Assembly (NCBI RefSeq): GCF_036669915.1
Contig: NC_089313.1
Span: 16,130,575-16,194,574 of the forward strand
Length of the DNA stretch: 64,000 bases
Origin: Pocillopora verrucosa
Taxonomy: Eukaryota > Cnidaria > Anthozoa > Scleractinia > Pocilloporidae
Reading direction: 5' to 3'
Shown: positions 16,947-29,300 of the stretch, in pieces
Layout of the letters: every line of letters starts with the position of its first letter
Numbering within the stretch: position 1 is the first letter of the stretch
Notes under the pieces: model-generated
Told to the model about the DNA's origin: nothing
The model's input: the letters and a program-made list of their open reading frames with translations, nothing else
Databases searched by the model: none
Position numbers and translations under genes: made by a program

Positions 16947-19267
16947 TCACATTGACCATCCTAACTGTTGTGCAATTGAAAAGGGATCCTCATTGACTAT
17001 GGCACTTCCATAAATCCTCATTCCACAAACATCAGAGGATGAATTTCTTACTCCTCCTCTGTCGACAAGGTGAGCCATAAAAGGCATTGCAATTTCACCC
17101 ATCTCCAAACTCTTGTTTTTCACTTCTTCAGCTGCTGCAACTTTTCTGAGCTTTCCCTTTTCAAGAGGTGGAAAGTGAACGCACAAATTGAAACATTCTG
17201 CACCAAACTTGTTAATAAGTGCCTCCACTGCTTCACTGATTGCCTGTTTGAAGTTATCATCAAAGTCCCATGAGATGACCTTAAACTCATAGCCACAAAA
17301 AGGTACTATATGGGCAAACACACAAGCTTCTCCAAACATCTTTGCAAGCCCAAGATTTCTGTGAGCAGTCACAAGGTCATCAAAATAGTTACAGCCAGGA
17401 TTTTCTGTTGAGTAATGTTTTGCAGCCTGTTTTAAGCGTTCCCACTGCCCATAATGGAAGTTCTCTGCTAGTAACATGTGTGAGTGTCCATGGTGTTGTG
17501 AAGCTCCTGCTCGTGCACGACAATTCCAGTTCATGATCGGGTAAATTGCCAGTGGGTTGTTTTTATGGGTAACTTCAAACCACTGAGTACACAAGTCCAA
17601 AATATCACACAGTTTTTTCTAAAATCAAATAAAAAAATCAGAAAAAAATTAACTTCCAAGGTCTGACTGAGTTTGAATATTCTCATTACCTGTTTGCTGG
17701 GTAGTGTATGGATATGATAGGGAGAGGTTATATGTTAATCACCTCTGGATGTTAAAGGTTGAAGGTTATTTGCTTTTTGGCTTTTTTTCTTTTCATATTC
17801 AAAAAGAAAAATAAGAAAAAGATCAACTCTATTTATGATGAAGATAAATAAGTAAAAAGACTTCCACTAACCTTGTTCATAAGGCTTGGTGGATGTTCCT
17901 TGAATACAACCATACTATGCAATCCATCATATTTTGCAACATTGGATGCCGTCAAACCACTTGCATTTTCCAATCGACCCCACTGATCTGAAATCATGTA
18001 ATGTGGTATAATTCAGACTTTTTCAAGAGAATAATTACAATATGTGAACATCATGGTATTACCTGCTGCAGTATAATCAAGTGGTGTGCAGAAGTCACAC
18101 TCTGGTACTTTGGAACCAAAAGGCATTTCTGCAGACTCCGAGGTAACAGGGTTTGTCTCCCCATTGTTAAGTGGTCTAAGGGCTCTTGCGCCATTAAAAC
18201 AGGTTTGATTGCAGGTCCAGCAGTCAAATACTCTAACTATTTAAGATAAAATCACAAGGTTAGTTGATGATGCACAATTTTTTGCAAAGAGCTTCATCAT
18301 ATCCACAGACACTTAAAAGATTTCCAACAATGTTCTGCAGACTTCCACAACTGGCCACAAGAGATCCATCATGTCTTTGCTCATAAACATTGGAGACTTC
18401 AAGGATAGTATGATCATTAAAGTAGACATTTCTTTCCTCTTATTAGTTTAAATCTAATTTCCAGGGTACATAAAGGAAAAAAATTTGATTATGTTTTTTC
18501 AGGGTCACCTTTATCCTTCCTTCAGTCTGCAAATGTGAGAGTTGGGCAATAAATAATTTTGCCTTTGTGATCTTCCCTCCCCTGTGGCTTATCTCCCCTG
18601 TAGCTAGTCTTTTGAAATATCACCCAATGCTCCCTTAGAAAGGATCAAAGGAAACTATTCTAACCCAGTTCCTAAACATTTCCTGAATGTTTCTGTGGAA
18701 CGTTTTCTACAAATACCCTAACAGATACCTCAACAAACCCTGCTAGAATCCTCAATATTCCTCACATTACTAATCATACCAGTTTCACCCAAATCTTCTG
18801 TCAAAACTCTTTGGGTTTTTAACTGATTAACCCCCCTACGTCATAATCGTGATTTATTTTTTATTCAGGCGTCGCAATCTCTATTTCAGTAACATCTAAG
18901 GGATAGGAATCGAACAGAGGGGCTGTCAGCACAGACTTCCACAAGGAAGGGGGTAGTAGGTATTCTATTTTAATAGACAAAGTTTTGCCTTTACAGAAGT
19001 TCTACATTTCTATGAAATTTGTGAATACCAACCAACAGTTTGATATTCCGCTCTTTTAATGGATTGGTCATCATTTATGTCGCCTGGGAGCTTGAACCAC
19101 CGAGTCAATTTCTCCTCAAATTTTTTGGGTATAGTCATTCGACTAGACTGCGTTGATACCCTGAAAATTCGATTAAATGGACCCCATGTTTCGTAGTTTG
19201 CTCCTCCATCTCCGCTTTTGAAAAAGTCTCCCAGCTCTAGGATAGATCTGACAGTTTTCCTAGTCAT
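16947..19267 (-). CDS. GalT-like HIT-superfamily nucleotidyltransferase/hydrolase
   Basis: Exons in coding order: 19267-19033, 18236-18063, 17987-17872 and 17618-16947, in phase, 398 residues. The layout resembles galactose-1-phosphate uridylyltransferases and related phosphorylases. An N-terminal half carries RALRP and a zinc-type pair C125-x2-C128. HSMVVF resembles the HHVLVF-like strand of the fold. The active-site segment is AGASQHHGHSHMLL (histidines 217, 218, 220 and 222). True GalT has HPHxQ there. This protein has H-G-H-S-H, so the usual glutamine is a histidine, as in hydrolytic HIT proteins. A long C-terminal domain (about residues 240-398) has WDFDDNFKQAI and DVCGMRIYGSAIVNED. The substrate is unknown; ADP/GDP-sugar or dinucleotide chemistry is possible. 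It is divergent from MRGBP with 140 bp between start codons. Confidence 0.8.
17649..17763. mobile_element. Short MITE copy in the last intron of the GalT-like gene
   Basis: Begins TTAACTTCCAAGGTCTGACT and contains TACCTGTTTGCTGGGTAGTG and ATGGATATGATAGGGAGA. These are shared with the element at 1336 (CCTGTTTGTGGGATAATA). It ends with TTAAAGGTTGAA. This is a shortened member of the same family. Confidence 0.6.
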
Positions 19268-19407
19268 TTTGGGCAGGCTGCTGCTCTTCGCAGTGCAAAT
19301 TTTGAAGAAGCCGGTTCGAAACGTGGATAGTTGCGCGCCTACTTTTTAAAGCCTTTCTGCCAGCAGATGCACCAGTGGAGCATGCGCACTTTTAACAATA
19401 AATCAAG
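19268..19407. promoter_or_regulatory. Bidirectional promoter between GalT-like gene and MRGBP
   Basis: Only 140 bp separate the two divergent start codons. GAGCATGCGCAC (19378-19389) matches the core of an NRF1 palindrome (GCGCATGCGC). CAAGATGGCGTC spanning the MRGBP ATG matches YY1. No TATA box is evident. Both motifs are typical of CpG-type bidirectional housekeeping promoters. Confidence 0.55.
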
Positions 19408-21695
19408 ATGGCGTCTACAGAAGAAGTCTTGGTCTGGACCCCAGAACTCGAAGTCAGTTTGTTTCATTCCATGAAAGGGCACAAGCCAGTCGGTGAGTCT
19501 GCGTTTTATTTACAAACAGAGTTTTTGTCATTGAATTTTGTAAAAGTGTTTTCTCTTCGTTTTACAGGAATAAATCGACATTTTCATATGGCGTGTATTC
19601 ACGACAAATTCGCGACGTCAACTGGGAAACGAAATATTTCTTCGAAACAAATCTGGGAGCACTTACAAGAATTGTACAATCTACAAGCTTTGGTGAGTAT
19701 TCTCACCAGGATACTTTTTCTTTTTCTAACGTTGTCTGTTGATTTAAGGAAAATCTAACCCTACTACCATCCGACTACGTTCGTAAATTTTCGTTGGAGT
19801 TTCTTCACAATTTGCAGAGATGATTTATATTAGCGATAAGGAAGTTCAGTTTTACAATTTAATAGTCCTTAAGTTATTTCTTTATTGTTTTGTTCATTAT
19901 TTCTCTGTTTGTTTATGGTAAGCGTCGAATGGGCGCTACCCAGCTAAACCGTCTCTTGAATCTGTCCTTTCGGCGAATGTTTTGTTTAAGAACCGAGAGT
20001 GCACTGGGTACTAGATCAGGAAATGAGGAACTATGAGAGAGGAATTGAGAACTGTGGAATCGGATTTTTTTTTTTTTAAATTTGTGTTTTATTATTTCTA
20101 TCTAAGGAAAGAAGCAGGAAACTTATGTTTTTTTTTTCATTAATACAGGATGATCTTGAAAACCTCCCATTTCCAAATGATGAAACAGAATTTAATTTAC
20201 CTGATGAAATATTTGAGTCTAATGCAAAGCCTCATTCATCGGCATCTGAATCCTCTGCTGTGGCAGATGAAGGCATGACAGGTAAAGAATAAGACTTTCT
20301 TATTTATCGCTTTAACTCCTAAGAATGACTAGCACCTAATTTCTCCTTACAATGTCACCCCTGAATCAAACATTTTCTCATGAGAATAGAAGAAATGATC
20401 ACCAATGAAAGAAGTTATCAACTGTTGAACAATTCTCCTTGCCAGCACTGTAGGAAATGTATAGAGGAAGGTATGGAGAATTTGCAAACTGATCTAAGGG
20501 ACTACAGGGTTAGGTTGTTTTTCAATTTTCTATTATTATTTTTTTAAATTGATCATGAAATAAAAAAAAAATAAATTATTTTCCTTTCCAAGGAAAATTG
20601 TGAGTTCAAAATTGGGCATTGAGAAGAACCATAAGGTGCCTTAGAAGTGCATTTTAACTCTGAATTAATTTTACTTTGCCCTAGTTTACATCTGTCTCTG
20701 TAAAATATGATGAAAATGCAATCAAAGTAAGTCATTTATTGAAAAATTACAACCTTCTGTGAACCCTGGATGATTAACATTTTCATTGTGATCAATTTTT
20801 GTGGTAAGCAAAGGAATTGTTGTACAAAAATTTTAAAAAGAGCTTACACAATATTTGAAGGTTGAAGATCAAATATTTTACATGATAGAGTGAAAAAAAC
20901 CCTGAAAGTGAAACAGATAAATTAAGGTGCTTACCCAAGGTTAGAAAAAAACTGAAAAAAGAAAAGGAAATAGTTTAAAATTCAGATTTGTATCCCTAAT
21001 GTTGTTGGATATTGTCTTAACCCCCTTGTTTCCCAGATCTTGACTATTTTAAATTTCTTGTGTTTAATAAATTCCTTTCAATACTACAATTTCTGATTTA
21101 TTTTTAAATCATATCAGCCTCCTAGCTGAAAGTTTCCTTTATTCCCATCACTGGTCTGCCTGATAATGTGTTGATGGTGTTAGGAGATTTTCCTTGTCGA
21201 CCTCTCCTGAGAGTGAAAGGGTCAAGAAACCATTTACTCTTTGATCTCTTAGAGTGACTAGTGACAATATTACCCCTGAACCACAGATATTTTTGATTGT
21301 TAAACAAATTCTCCTTAGCAACACCATATGAAATGTATGGAGGTAAGTATGGAGAACTTATCTGACTGGCATTATAGTGTCATGGGTTTATACCTATGGC
21401 TTATGAAATTTTCTTTTGTATTTTTTTGCTCCCTATCTACTTCCCCATCTATTTAGTGTAACTTTCATTCATATGCATCAGCATGATTTTAAGACTGTAA
21501 ATTCCCTAATAGGAGATTGTGATCTTGATTTTAGCTCTTCTTAAACTCAAACTTCAAGGGTTGGCCAGTAATTCACCAAATGCATCCACTCCTGACTCAT
21601 CACCAAAGAGAAAAAGGACACGACAAGTGAACAGTGCAAGTTCATCGCAGCCATCATCTCCTCATCCCCCTTCATCTGCGAAGAGAAGGCGGTAA
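19408..21695 (+). CDS. MRGBP: MRGBP (Eaf7-like) subunit of NuA4/TIP60 histone acetyltransferase
   Basis: MRGBP bridges MRG15/MRGX to the TIP60/NuA4 acetyltransferase complex in the nucleus. Exons: 19408-19492, 19568-19692, 20149-20281 and 21535-21695, phase-consistent, 167 residues (human about 204). The Eaf7 domain is clear: [37 protein letters not shown] in pieces across exons 1-2, then [18 protein letters not shown] and the acidic [13 protein letters not shown]. The C-terminus is Ser/Pro-rich with two basic clusters (KRKRTR and KRRR at the end) that could act as nuclear localisation signals. The ATG lies in a YY1-like context and the upstream region is shared with the GalT-like gene. The third intron holds a TTAA-type MITE. 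Confidence 0.95.
20312..20513. mobile_element. MITE, second sub-type, in MRGBP intron 3
   Basis: Starts TTAACTCCTAAGAATGACTA, contains CACCTAATTTCTCCTTACAA and GGAAATGTATAGAGGAAGG, and ends ACTACAGGGTTAG. The inner part is shared with copies at about 21237, 49758 and 59675. No ORF. Confidence 0.6.
21237..21385. mobile_element. Partial MITE (second sub-type) in MRGBP intron 3
   Basis: ACTCTTTGATCTCTTAGAGT, AACAAATTCTCCTTAGCAAC and TATGAAATGTATGGAGG align with the element at 20312. Ends are decayed. A further decayed block at about 21018-21220 (CTTAACCCCCTTGTTTCCCA to GTGAAAGGGTCAAG) may be another copy. Confidence 0.45.
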
Positions 21696-23308
21696 CAATG
21701 TAATCTCTGTTGAGGTGATTGATGTACAGTTTAAAGAAGTAAATTATATGTATCAGTTTCAATAGTTGCTATCATTTGATGATAACTCATTGAAGGCATA
21801 ATTAAGAATTTATAGGTAGTTGTTGCTTAGTAAGCAAGAAAGCAATTCTTTTTTTTTTAAAAAAAATTATTTTGTATCTATAAAGGTGAGGAATCTTTAG
21901 ATTATTTGGTGTTTGAGGTGTTTCTTGTTGATTCATATGGATATTTATTAGCTTATCTCCTACTTTACTTATTGAATGTAGAATAATTTTGTCTTTTACT
22001 TTGTCTTTGAAAGTAGCTCTTCATAATACACTTTGTCTGGATTTTAACTGTTGAAACTGCTGAAGAAGGGGAAGAATTATTCTTTTCTTTTGAAAACTCT
22101 TTGTATAAAAAATTATTGGAGCAGTATTCTCCTTTTCTGCGATAATCAGTAAAATTTACTGCCTGTAGTATTTCTTATTACCATCTTAAATGGGTTGGAA
22201 TTCTTGAAAATTCAACAGATGAAAGGACTGCCCTAGTGATTTGAAAATTTATTTTACCTTTCATGCTCAAAACGAGGTAAAACACTGTCAAAGTGTTTTC
22301 TGGTTTTCATTTATTCTGGTCTGATGGACTCAAATCTTAACTTGTCTCCAACAAAATAAGGGTTTGAGTTTTGAGAAGGAGGTTCACCCACTCTGGTTGT
22401 ATATGTACCTCCATTCTCGTATTCTGATAGAGGGAAGGTCCAAAAGTAGGAGTTTATATACATTTGGAACTGTCAACAAGAGTGTTTTTGGAGTTTTGAT
22501 TGTTCAAGTACCAAGAATTGTGAGAATCTTAATTATATATGTATATAACATAGAAGGTACTATTACATGTTAGGAATTTATTAATAAAATTGCCAGAAAC
22601 TACAAAACCATTGTTTGTCTGCTGTTGTTTTTAAAATGGTGAAGCAAGTGATTGCTTTATACATTTTAGTTGTGCTTCTTGTAAACAAGGTGGTTTGCAG
22701 TCTGAAATTGGCTTATTTCATTCTTTTCTTTTTCAACATAAGCAAGTGGAATAGTTTTATTTTTAAAAACTTCCTGGTAGCATCCATCAATCTATCTAAC
22801 CTAGCTTTCTAAGAACAATAAGTAAATGATGACATGTATTCTAGATTCCCTTGTTCCTTGTGCTCTCACATAATCTTTTGATTATAATCTTTTTATGTGT
22901 AGAAAAATTTTTGAGGATTATGAACTGGCTCATGTTGCTATGACATCCTCATTCATCCTCTTCACCTTTTTTGGGACAGAAGGCTGAAACCATCCCTAAG
23001 CACTGTAAAATATAGGTGAGATAGAGTTGCATTGTAACTTTGTTTTATAGCTTTATTACCAAAACTTACTCAAAATTGCTTAATGAGTAAAAATTCAATA
23101 AAAAGTGAGCTTTTTTAAATCTGAAAAATTCACAATTGTTCTTATTTACACTTGAGATGGACATAAACTTTGGCACTTGTGAGTGGCACCAAGTAACATT
23201 CCTTTCATCATCAAAATGCAAGCAACTTCAAACTGGGACTATGGTTCAGAGCCCCCCTTAAAGATTTTCTATAGCATAGATCATAAGTCTTTGATCTTAT
23301 TTCCTCTT
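21696..23308. other. Convergent intergenic region between MRGBP and aminopeptidase A
   Basis: AT-rich. A plus-strand AATAAA near 22583 (TTAATAAAATTG) is a plausible MRGBP poly(A) signal. CTTTATTACC near 23051 would be a minus-strand AATAAAG for the aminopeptidase. Short open frames (for example 22615-22812) look like chance. No RNA gene seen. Confidence 0.5.
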
Positions 23309-26300
23309 TTAATTCTCATTTTGTCGATCCATGAGCCACCTTTCCACCTTCTGGATTTTAGTGTACATCCAGTGAATGTTTGTTTCGATTGTCTCTAGAA
23401 TTTTCTTACTGGATAACTGAATTAGGCGCATTCTTTGATGTTCCTCAAAGAAATCTTTGACCTGCAAGAAGAGTGTGAGAGTGGAGAAGTGGCGTTAATA
23501 ATGTTTAGGCAAATAAAAACATTGGTATGAATTAATAAAAACAAACTTTCAAATAATTTACACTGCAAGGCAGCAAGCCGTTCCATTTGGGATCTACAAT
23601 TGAAACCAGTCGCGCTTTTTAGGCAATTATTTGTATTCACTTCCGCTTCTCGTTGGATGTCTTTAATAGAACAACTTTCGATTCCGTGGCAAACGAAATC
23701 CGGTATTACTTTGGTTGTACTTCGCTGTGTTCTATAATTGTTAGAGAAAGCTCGCACCTTTCAATCAGTCAGATGCAGTACTAAAACCACGCAGATTGCT
23801 TGTTTTTGCGTTGGTTTCTCACTGCCTCCATGCGAAATATTCCTTCATTCTGGTTGGCCAGTGTGGGAAATTAAGGATGAGTGATTGATATGCTCACTGT
23901 TCTATGTGGGCCGCTTACTGTGGGATTTAAACTCGTTTTATTTACTAATGCAGTGACGTTGAACAATTATGCAGTGACAAATTGATAAGACTGTCTATGT
24001 AGCTGCTGAAACAACACAACTTCTACAAAAAGTTTTGTTTTTACCTTTCTAAGGTCTTTTCGTGTGTTGAGATTTTCTGTTGTTTTTTCTAAGAGAAATG
24101 CTACTGTTCTTGATTCATTACCAAACCTAGAGGAAAAATGTTTTCTCAGTCAGTGAGCTGAACAAACAGAATTCATCATCCGCCGTTCTGTAAAAGACCA
24201 CAGACGTTGTCAAAATGTAGTAAGTGCGAAAAGTTTCGCACGAAGCGCCGGCGAGTGTGCCACTAACGTTCTTCGCACATTTTGACGCCTTCTGTGATCT
24301 GTTACCAAACAGACGCACGGTAACAAGGATATCTATATGTTCCATAAAATAAAGAAGAAAAATATTGTTATTGGTGATGTCATCTATGCGTCCGTCCTCC
24401 AATAGATCATAAGTAAATAACCTATCAAAACGCACGTATTATTAAGCTTACAAGAAATAAAAATACTTCCTTCTGGTGTCTCACCAACATTAATGTTAAT
24501 CGTTATTCAGCTGCCAAGAACTTTCCCGCACCTATGACAAGTCATCCTTTATGAGGATATCATTCAGAACACGCATTTAAAGAAAAGATCAGGGAAAAAG
24601 ATCTTTTAATAGTTTTGAGGAAGTCTAAGATAAAATGGAATCGCTCTTATTGTTTCATTCACTATACCTTTTAACTATTTTTTTGAAGTTCTTGTCAAAA
24701 AATTTCCAAGCCAGCCGTCGTCCATCAGGGTTACTCGCTACAGTCCCAATAATTTGAATGAAGTCTTGGGGGCGGACCTCGGCACTGCTCATCAAAACTT
24801 TCTTTAACAATCTATTACACAGAGGAAGACATTGCATGAAGTTCGTTAACAAGTTTCAAGAGTAATTTTTCTTGAACGTTTGGTTTGGAATGAAATTGGT
24901 GGAGCATTCACTCTGAAGTCAACTATTAAAAAACTGCACGCGATTATTTCACGGACTAGGGTTGTAACTGAAATGCACTGCTCTACTTCCTTGCCTAACA
25001 GGCCTCTAAATAACTGCGGGAGTGATCTGAAACAGTGTGTCAGAGAGTAGCAGACCTGTGCTACTTAGTGTCACCCTCTGGGTGCCTCCGCAACTCATTA
25101 GTGTCCAGTCTATTTCTAGGAGATCTCTCGTATGCGATTTGAAAGTATGATCACCATCATCATCATTATCATTGTCATTCTCAAGTCGGGTTTTCCGAGC
25201 TCAGTCCTAAGTAAATAAATGCATGAAAGCATGCATGAATCAATGAATGAAGGAATGAATGAATAATGTGGGTTTTGAGCCTCCTACCTTTTCAAAACGT
25301 TTTTATCCCGTGTAGCACCTAAAGCCGAGATAATCTTTTCTCTCTCTGCTGCATTTTTGCATTCCTTGTATTTTCTCCATAAAATTTCCCACTCAATTTG
25401 GCCTCCGTATTTAACAGCTGTGTAGTAAATAATCTTCCTAAGGTGTGGCATGATGGGTTTGCTTCTATAAACAAATAAATTTTTAAGAGTTTTTAATTGG
25501 TTACGAGAATATAGTAAACCCGTCAGACCCGGTGGTATGCGACTGTCAAATTTATGACTGTTACACCACCTACGTGTCAACCGCTGTCTGACTTCTATTG
25601 GAGAAAAAAAAATGGCGCTAGTACTTGAATGAATGAACAGTCTTATAGTAATGTATATTTAAATAGAATGTGCACAAGGTGTTTACCGTTAAGAATGACT
25701 CATGGTTGCCGCTCAGAAGGTGAGCTATGTCTTTTCATTATTTTCACGAACTCGTGTTCTTCCTGGTAAACCAGATTTGCCGACTCAATGATGGTGCAGT
25801 TCACCAGAGTACCTTGTAGCGACGCAATGGCACAACCACTTAACGATCCAAAAAAGACAATATATATCTCAATAGCTTAATATCGTTATTATCTGATTTT
25901 GTTGTGTAGTTTCATGACATACCGACATAGCGAACTCCTCAAGGCGTTATGACGTTTTGTCATTTAATATGTTCTACTTCCGGTTATGTGAATCAGGCTA
26001 ATTTTAGGCCAATAAAAAGTAATACACGCCCGTAAATAAGGTAATAATATACATGGGAAAAAATATGCGCCTCTGATTGGCTGAAAACGAGTGCATTTTT
26101 TCATGTGCAAAGTTGTAACGCGAGTGCAAATTACAAATAGCGCGCGCGTGCTGCCAAAATTTCGTTCCTCATAAATTTTCCAAGGTTACAAATCGCCCTC
26201 GCCCAACGGGCAGGTGCAATTTTGTCGCCTGTGAAAAATTTATTCGTGCTTGTTAACACCAAATTGCACTCGAAATCATGTTGTTACCTGTACTAATTTT

Positions 26301-29300
26301 TCATGTTATAGAAAAGAGATTCAAAATATAGTGACGTAGCTTCTTGAAAAGATCACAGAAACATTAGGACAAGCACAATTTTCTCTTACCCATTGACCTT
26401 TGACCAGTCGTTGAACAACTTTTTGGACTTGTTCACGCACTCTGTGTTACCGTGTGAACACAGAGTAGAGAGGGTCAGATAACGAAGAGATCTGAAAGAA
26501 AAGAAGAGATTAATAACTGTGTTATTCAGCAGTTTCCCGTTCTTTGTTAAAATCGACGTAATTTTAAAACAAACTGAGTGATAGCTGGACTGCAAAAAGT
26601 CCATTTTTTTCCAAATCAATGCTCACAAAGAGTAAAGCGCAGAAATGGTGGTTTGTCGCATGTGAATACTCCAAGCCTCGCAATCCCCGGCGCAATTACG
26701 TCACAATTCATTTCCATGCAAGCAAGCAGTCTTAAAGGTTAGATTTGATTGAACGTAAATTCTTACTTGTCAATTAGTTCTCCCGTATCCTTCCATCCAA
26801 GGATCATTCCCAAATGCTTTATTTTTTCCACGATAAATTGCTTGTTGCAATTAAAAAATTAAAAAATTTACCAGTCAGCACTAAGAGGAAGTAATGTTAG
26901 TACTTGCTACAATAAATACGACAATTTTTTTTAAATGATTACTTCGAATAGTTAGGAGAAAGAAGTGATGAATCTTCGCAAAAGGCGTTTGTGATTTTAC
27001 GACTTTTCCCTTCAGTCAAAGAACAACGGGAGTACTAGCGACCTGTGCGAAATCCGACACTATAATGTTGCCTAGCAACTAAGTTAATGGTGGGTATTCG
27101 GATATTTCCGGGGAATGAACCTCTTTTATGGGTTACGCAGTCTCCCACAGTCGTACCCTTTTTCAAAAGAAAAAGAGGATGATTTTTATGTGTAGGCTTT
27201 GTCAAGCGATGAAAAATTCTTTTCTGGATTCTTGGGTTGAATCTATCAATGACCGCTACCTGGTACAGCTTGTAGGAAGCTCTTGAGCTCAGCATGTTTC
27301 CAATGTAAGCCATTGATCGCAGAGTGACTGCCCATGGTACATACTCAAGTTCGTGGTTTATATACTCAATCATTTGCAATGCAATTTTGTACTCTAGCAC
27401 GCCCGTTCTGAAGGAAAATAATAAAGATGTTGAAAGCTACATTACAACACATTCTTAAAGGTTAGATCTCTTTAAAATGATCATCTCTTACATTGCTCGA
27501 GGGTGGCGTCAGATGAGAGTCCCCAGTGAACTATTATTATCGTAGTCTATCGCTCTCGATTTGGAAAGAAATCCTATGTTGAGAATTTTACTCAGGTGGA
27601 CGACCTGTGCGATGTCTATTCGCTATTCGCGAAAATATTTACAGTCCATCAGGAAAATAACTTGCAGTCGGATAGTATTCTCCTCAAAACATACAGCCTG
27701 GAGTCTAAAAAATAACTTCTGAAGAAATTCCCTTTGGAAATTCCCTTTGGCATTCTCTTTGGAATATGGCTTTTATGACCCATTCGGTGTCTTAGCTCGA
27801 TCATCTCTTGGCAACACACTACTCAAAAAACAAACTTAAAACAAACCAACTAACAAAACATTGCAAAACAAGAATAAACAAACAAACACAAAAGAACCAA
27901 AGACGAGCCCTTACGATTAAATCAAGTTTCGCTTTACCTCGCTAAACTCAGTGCATCGTCTATCAAACCACTCCTGTCTGATGGACTTAGTACCTTGAAG
28001 ACAAAAATACAAGAAAAATCGGTTAAGCTGGAATCTCACGTTGGGTAGCTGTCGTTCCGTAACATGCTCGTAGTTTTGGTTCTATCTCGCCGACTGCTTC
28101 GTATCTTGAGTAACTCTAGCTTTCCTTTAATTTAATTGATTCGATTGTATCTCGCGTAAGTTTAGCTGTCCATTTACTTGATTGTAACGTTTGTATCTCG
28201 CACAACTTTAACTGTTCTTTCACTTGATTGTTTCGTTTTTAACTCGCGCAACTTTAGCAGTCTTTTCATTTGATTGTAACGTTTGTATCTCGTGCAACTT
28301 CAGCTTTCCTTTCATTTGATAGTTATGTTTGAATCTCGCGCAACTTCAACATTCCTTTCTTTTATTGTTACGTTTGTATCTCGCGCAACTCTAGCTTTCC
28401 TTTCATTTGATAGTTATGTTTGTATCTCGCGCAACTTTGGCAGTCCTTTCATTTGATTATTACGTTTGTATCTCACACAACTTTAGCATTCCTTTCATTT
28501 GATTGTTACGTTTATATCTTGTGCAACTTAAGCTGTCCTTTCATTTGATTGTTACGTTTGTATCTCCCGCAACTTTAGCTGTACTTTCACTTGATTATTA
28601 CGTTTGTATCTCGCGCAACTTTAGCTGTTCATTCATTTGATTGTTATGTTGGTATCTCGCGCAGCTTTAGCTGTCCTTTCATTTGATTGTTACGTTTGTA
28701 TCTCGTGCAACTTTAACTGTCCTTTCACTTGATCATTACGTTTGTATCGCGCGCAACTTTAGCTATCCTTTCATTTGATTGTTACGTTTGTGTCTCGTGC
28801 AACTTAAGCTGTCCTTTCATTTGATTGTTACGTTTGTGTCTCGTGCAACTTAAGCTGTCCTTTCATTTGATTGTTACGTTTGTGTCTCGTGCAACTTAAG
28901 CTGTCCTTTCATTTGATTGTTACGTTTGTGTCTCGCGCAGCTTAAGCTGTCCTTTCATTTGATTGTTACGTTTGTGTCTCGTGCAGCTTAAGCTGTCCTT
29001 TCATTTGATTGTTACGTTTGTGTCTTGCGCAGCTTAAGCTGTCCTTTCATTTGATCATTACGTTTGTATTTCGTGCAACTTGAGCTGTCTTTTCATTTGA
29101 CTATTACGTTTGTATTTCGCAAAACTTTAGCAGTCTTTTCATTTGATTATTACGTTTGTATCTCGCACAACTTTGGCTGTTCTTTCATTTGATTGTTACG
29201 TTTGTATCTCGTGCAACTTTAGCAGTCCTTCCATTTGATTGTTACGTTTGTATCTCGCGTAAACAGACTTATAGCCAAATCTAATTGAGACCTGGTCAAT

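Noticed and set aside
28095..29263. The 46-bp repeats as a CRISPR-like array
   Set aside because: Units are directly contiguous and diverge gradually, there are no unique spacers, and the context is an animal intron.
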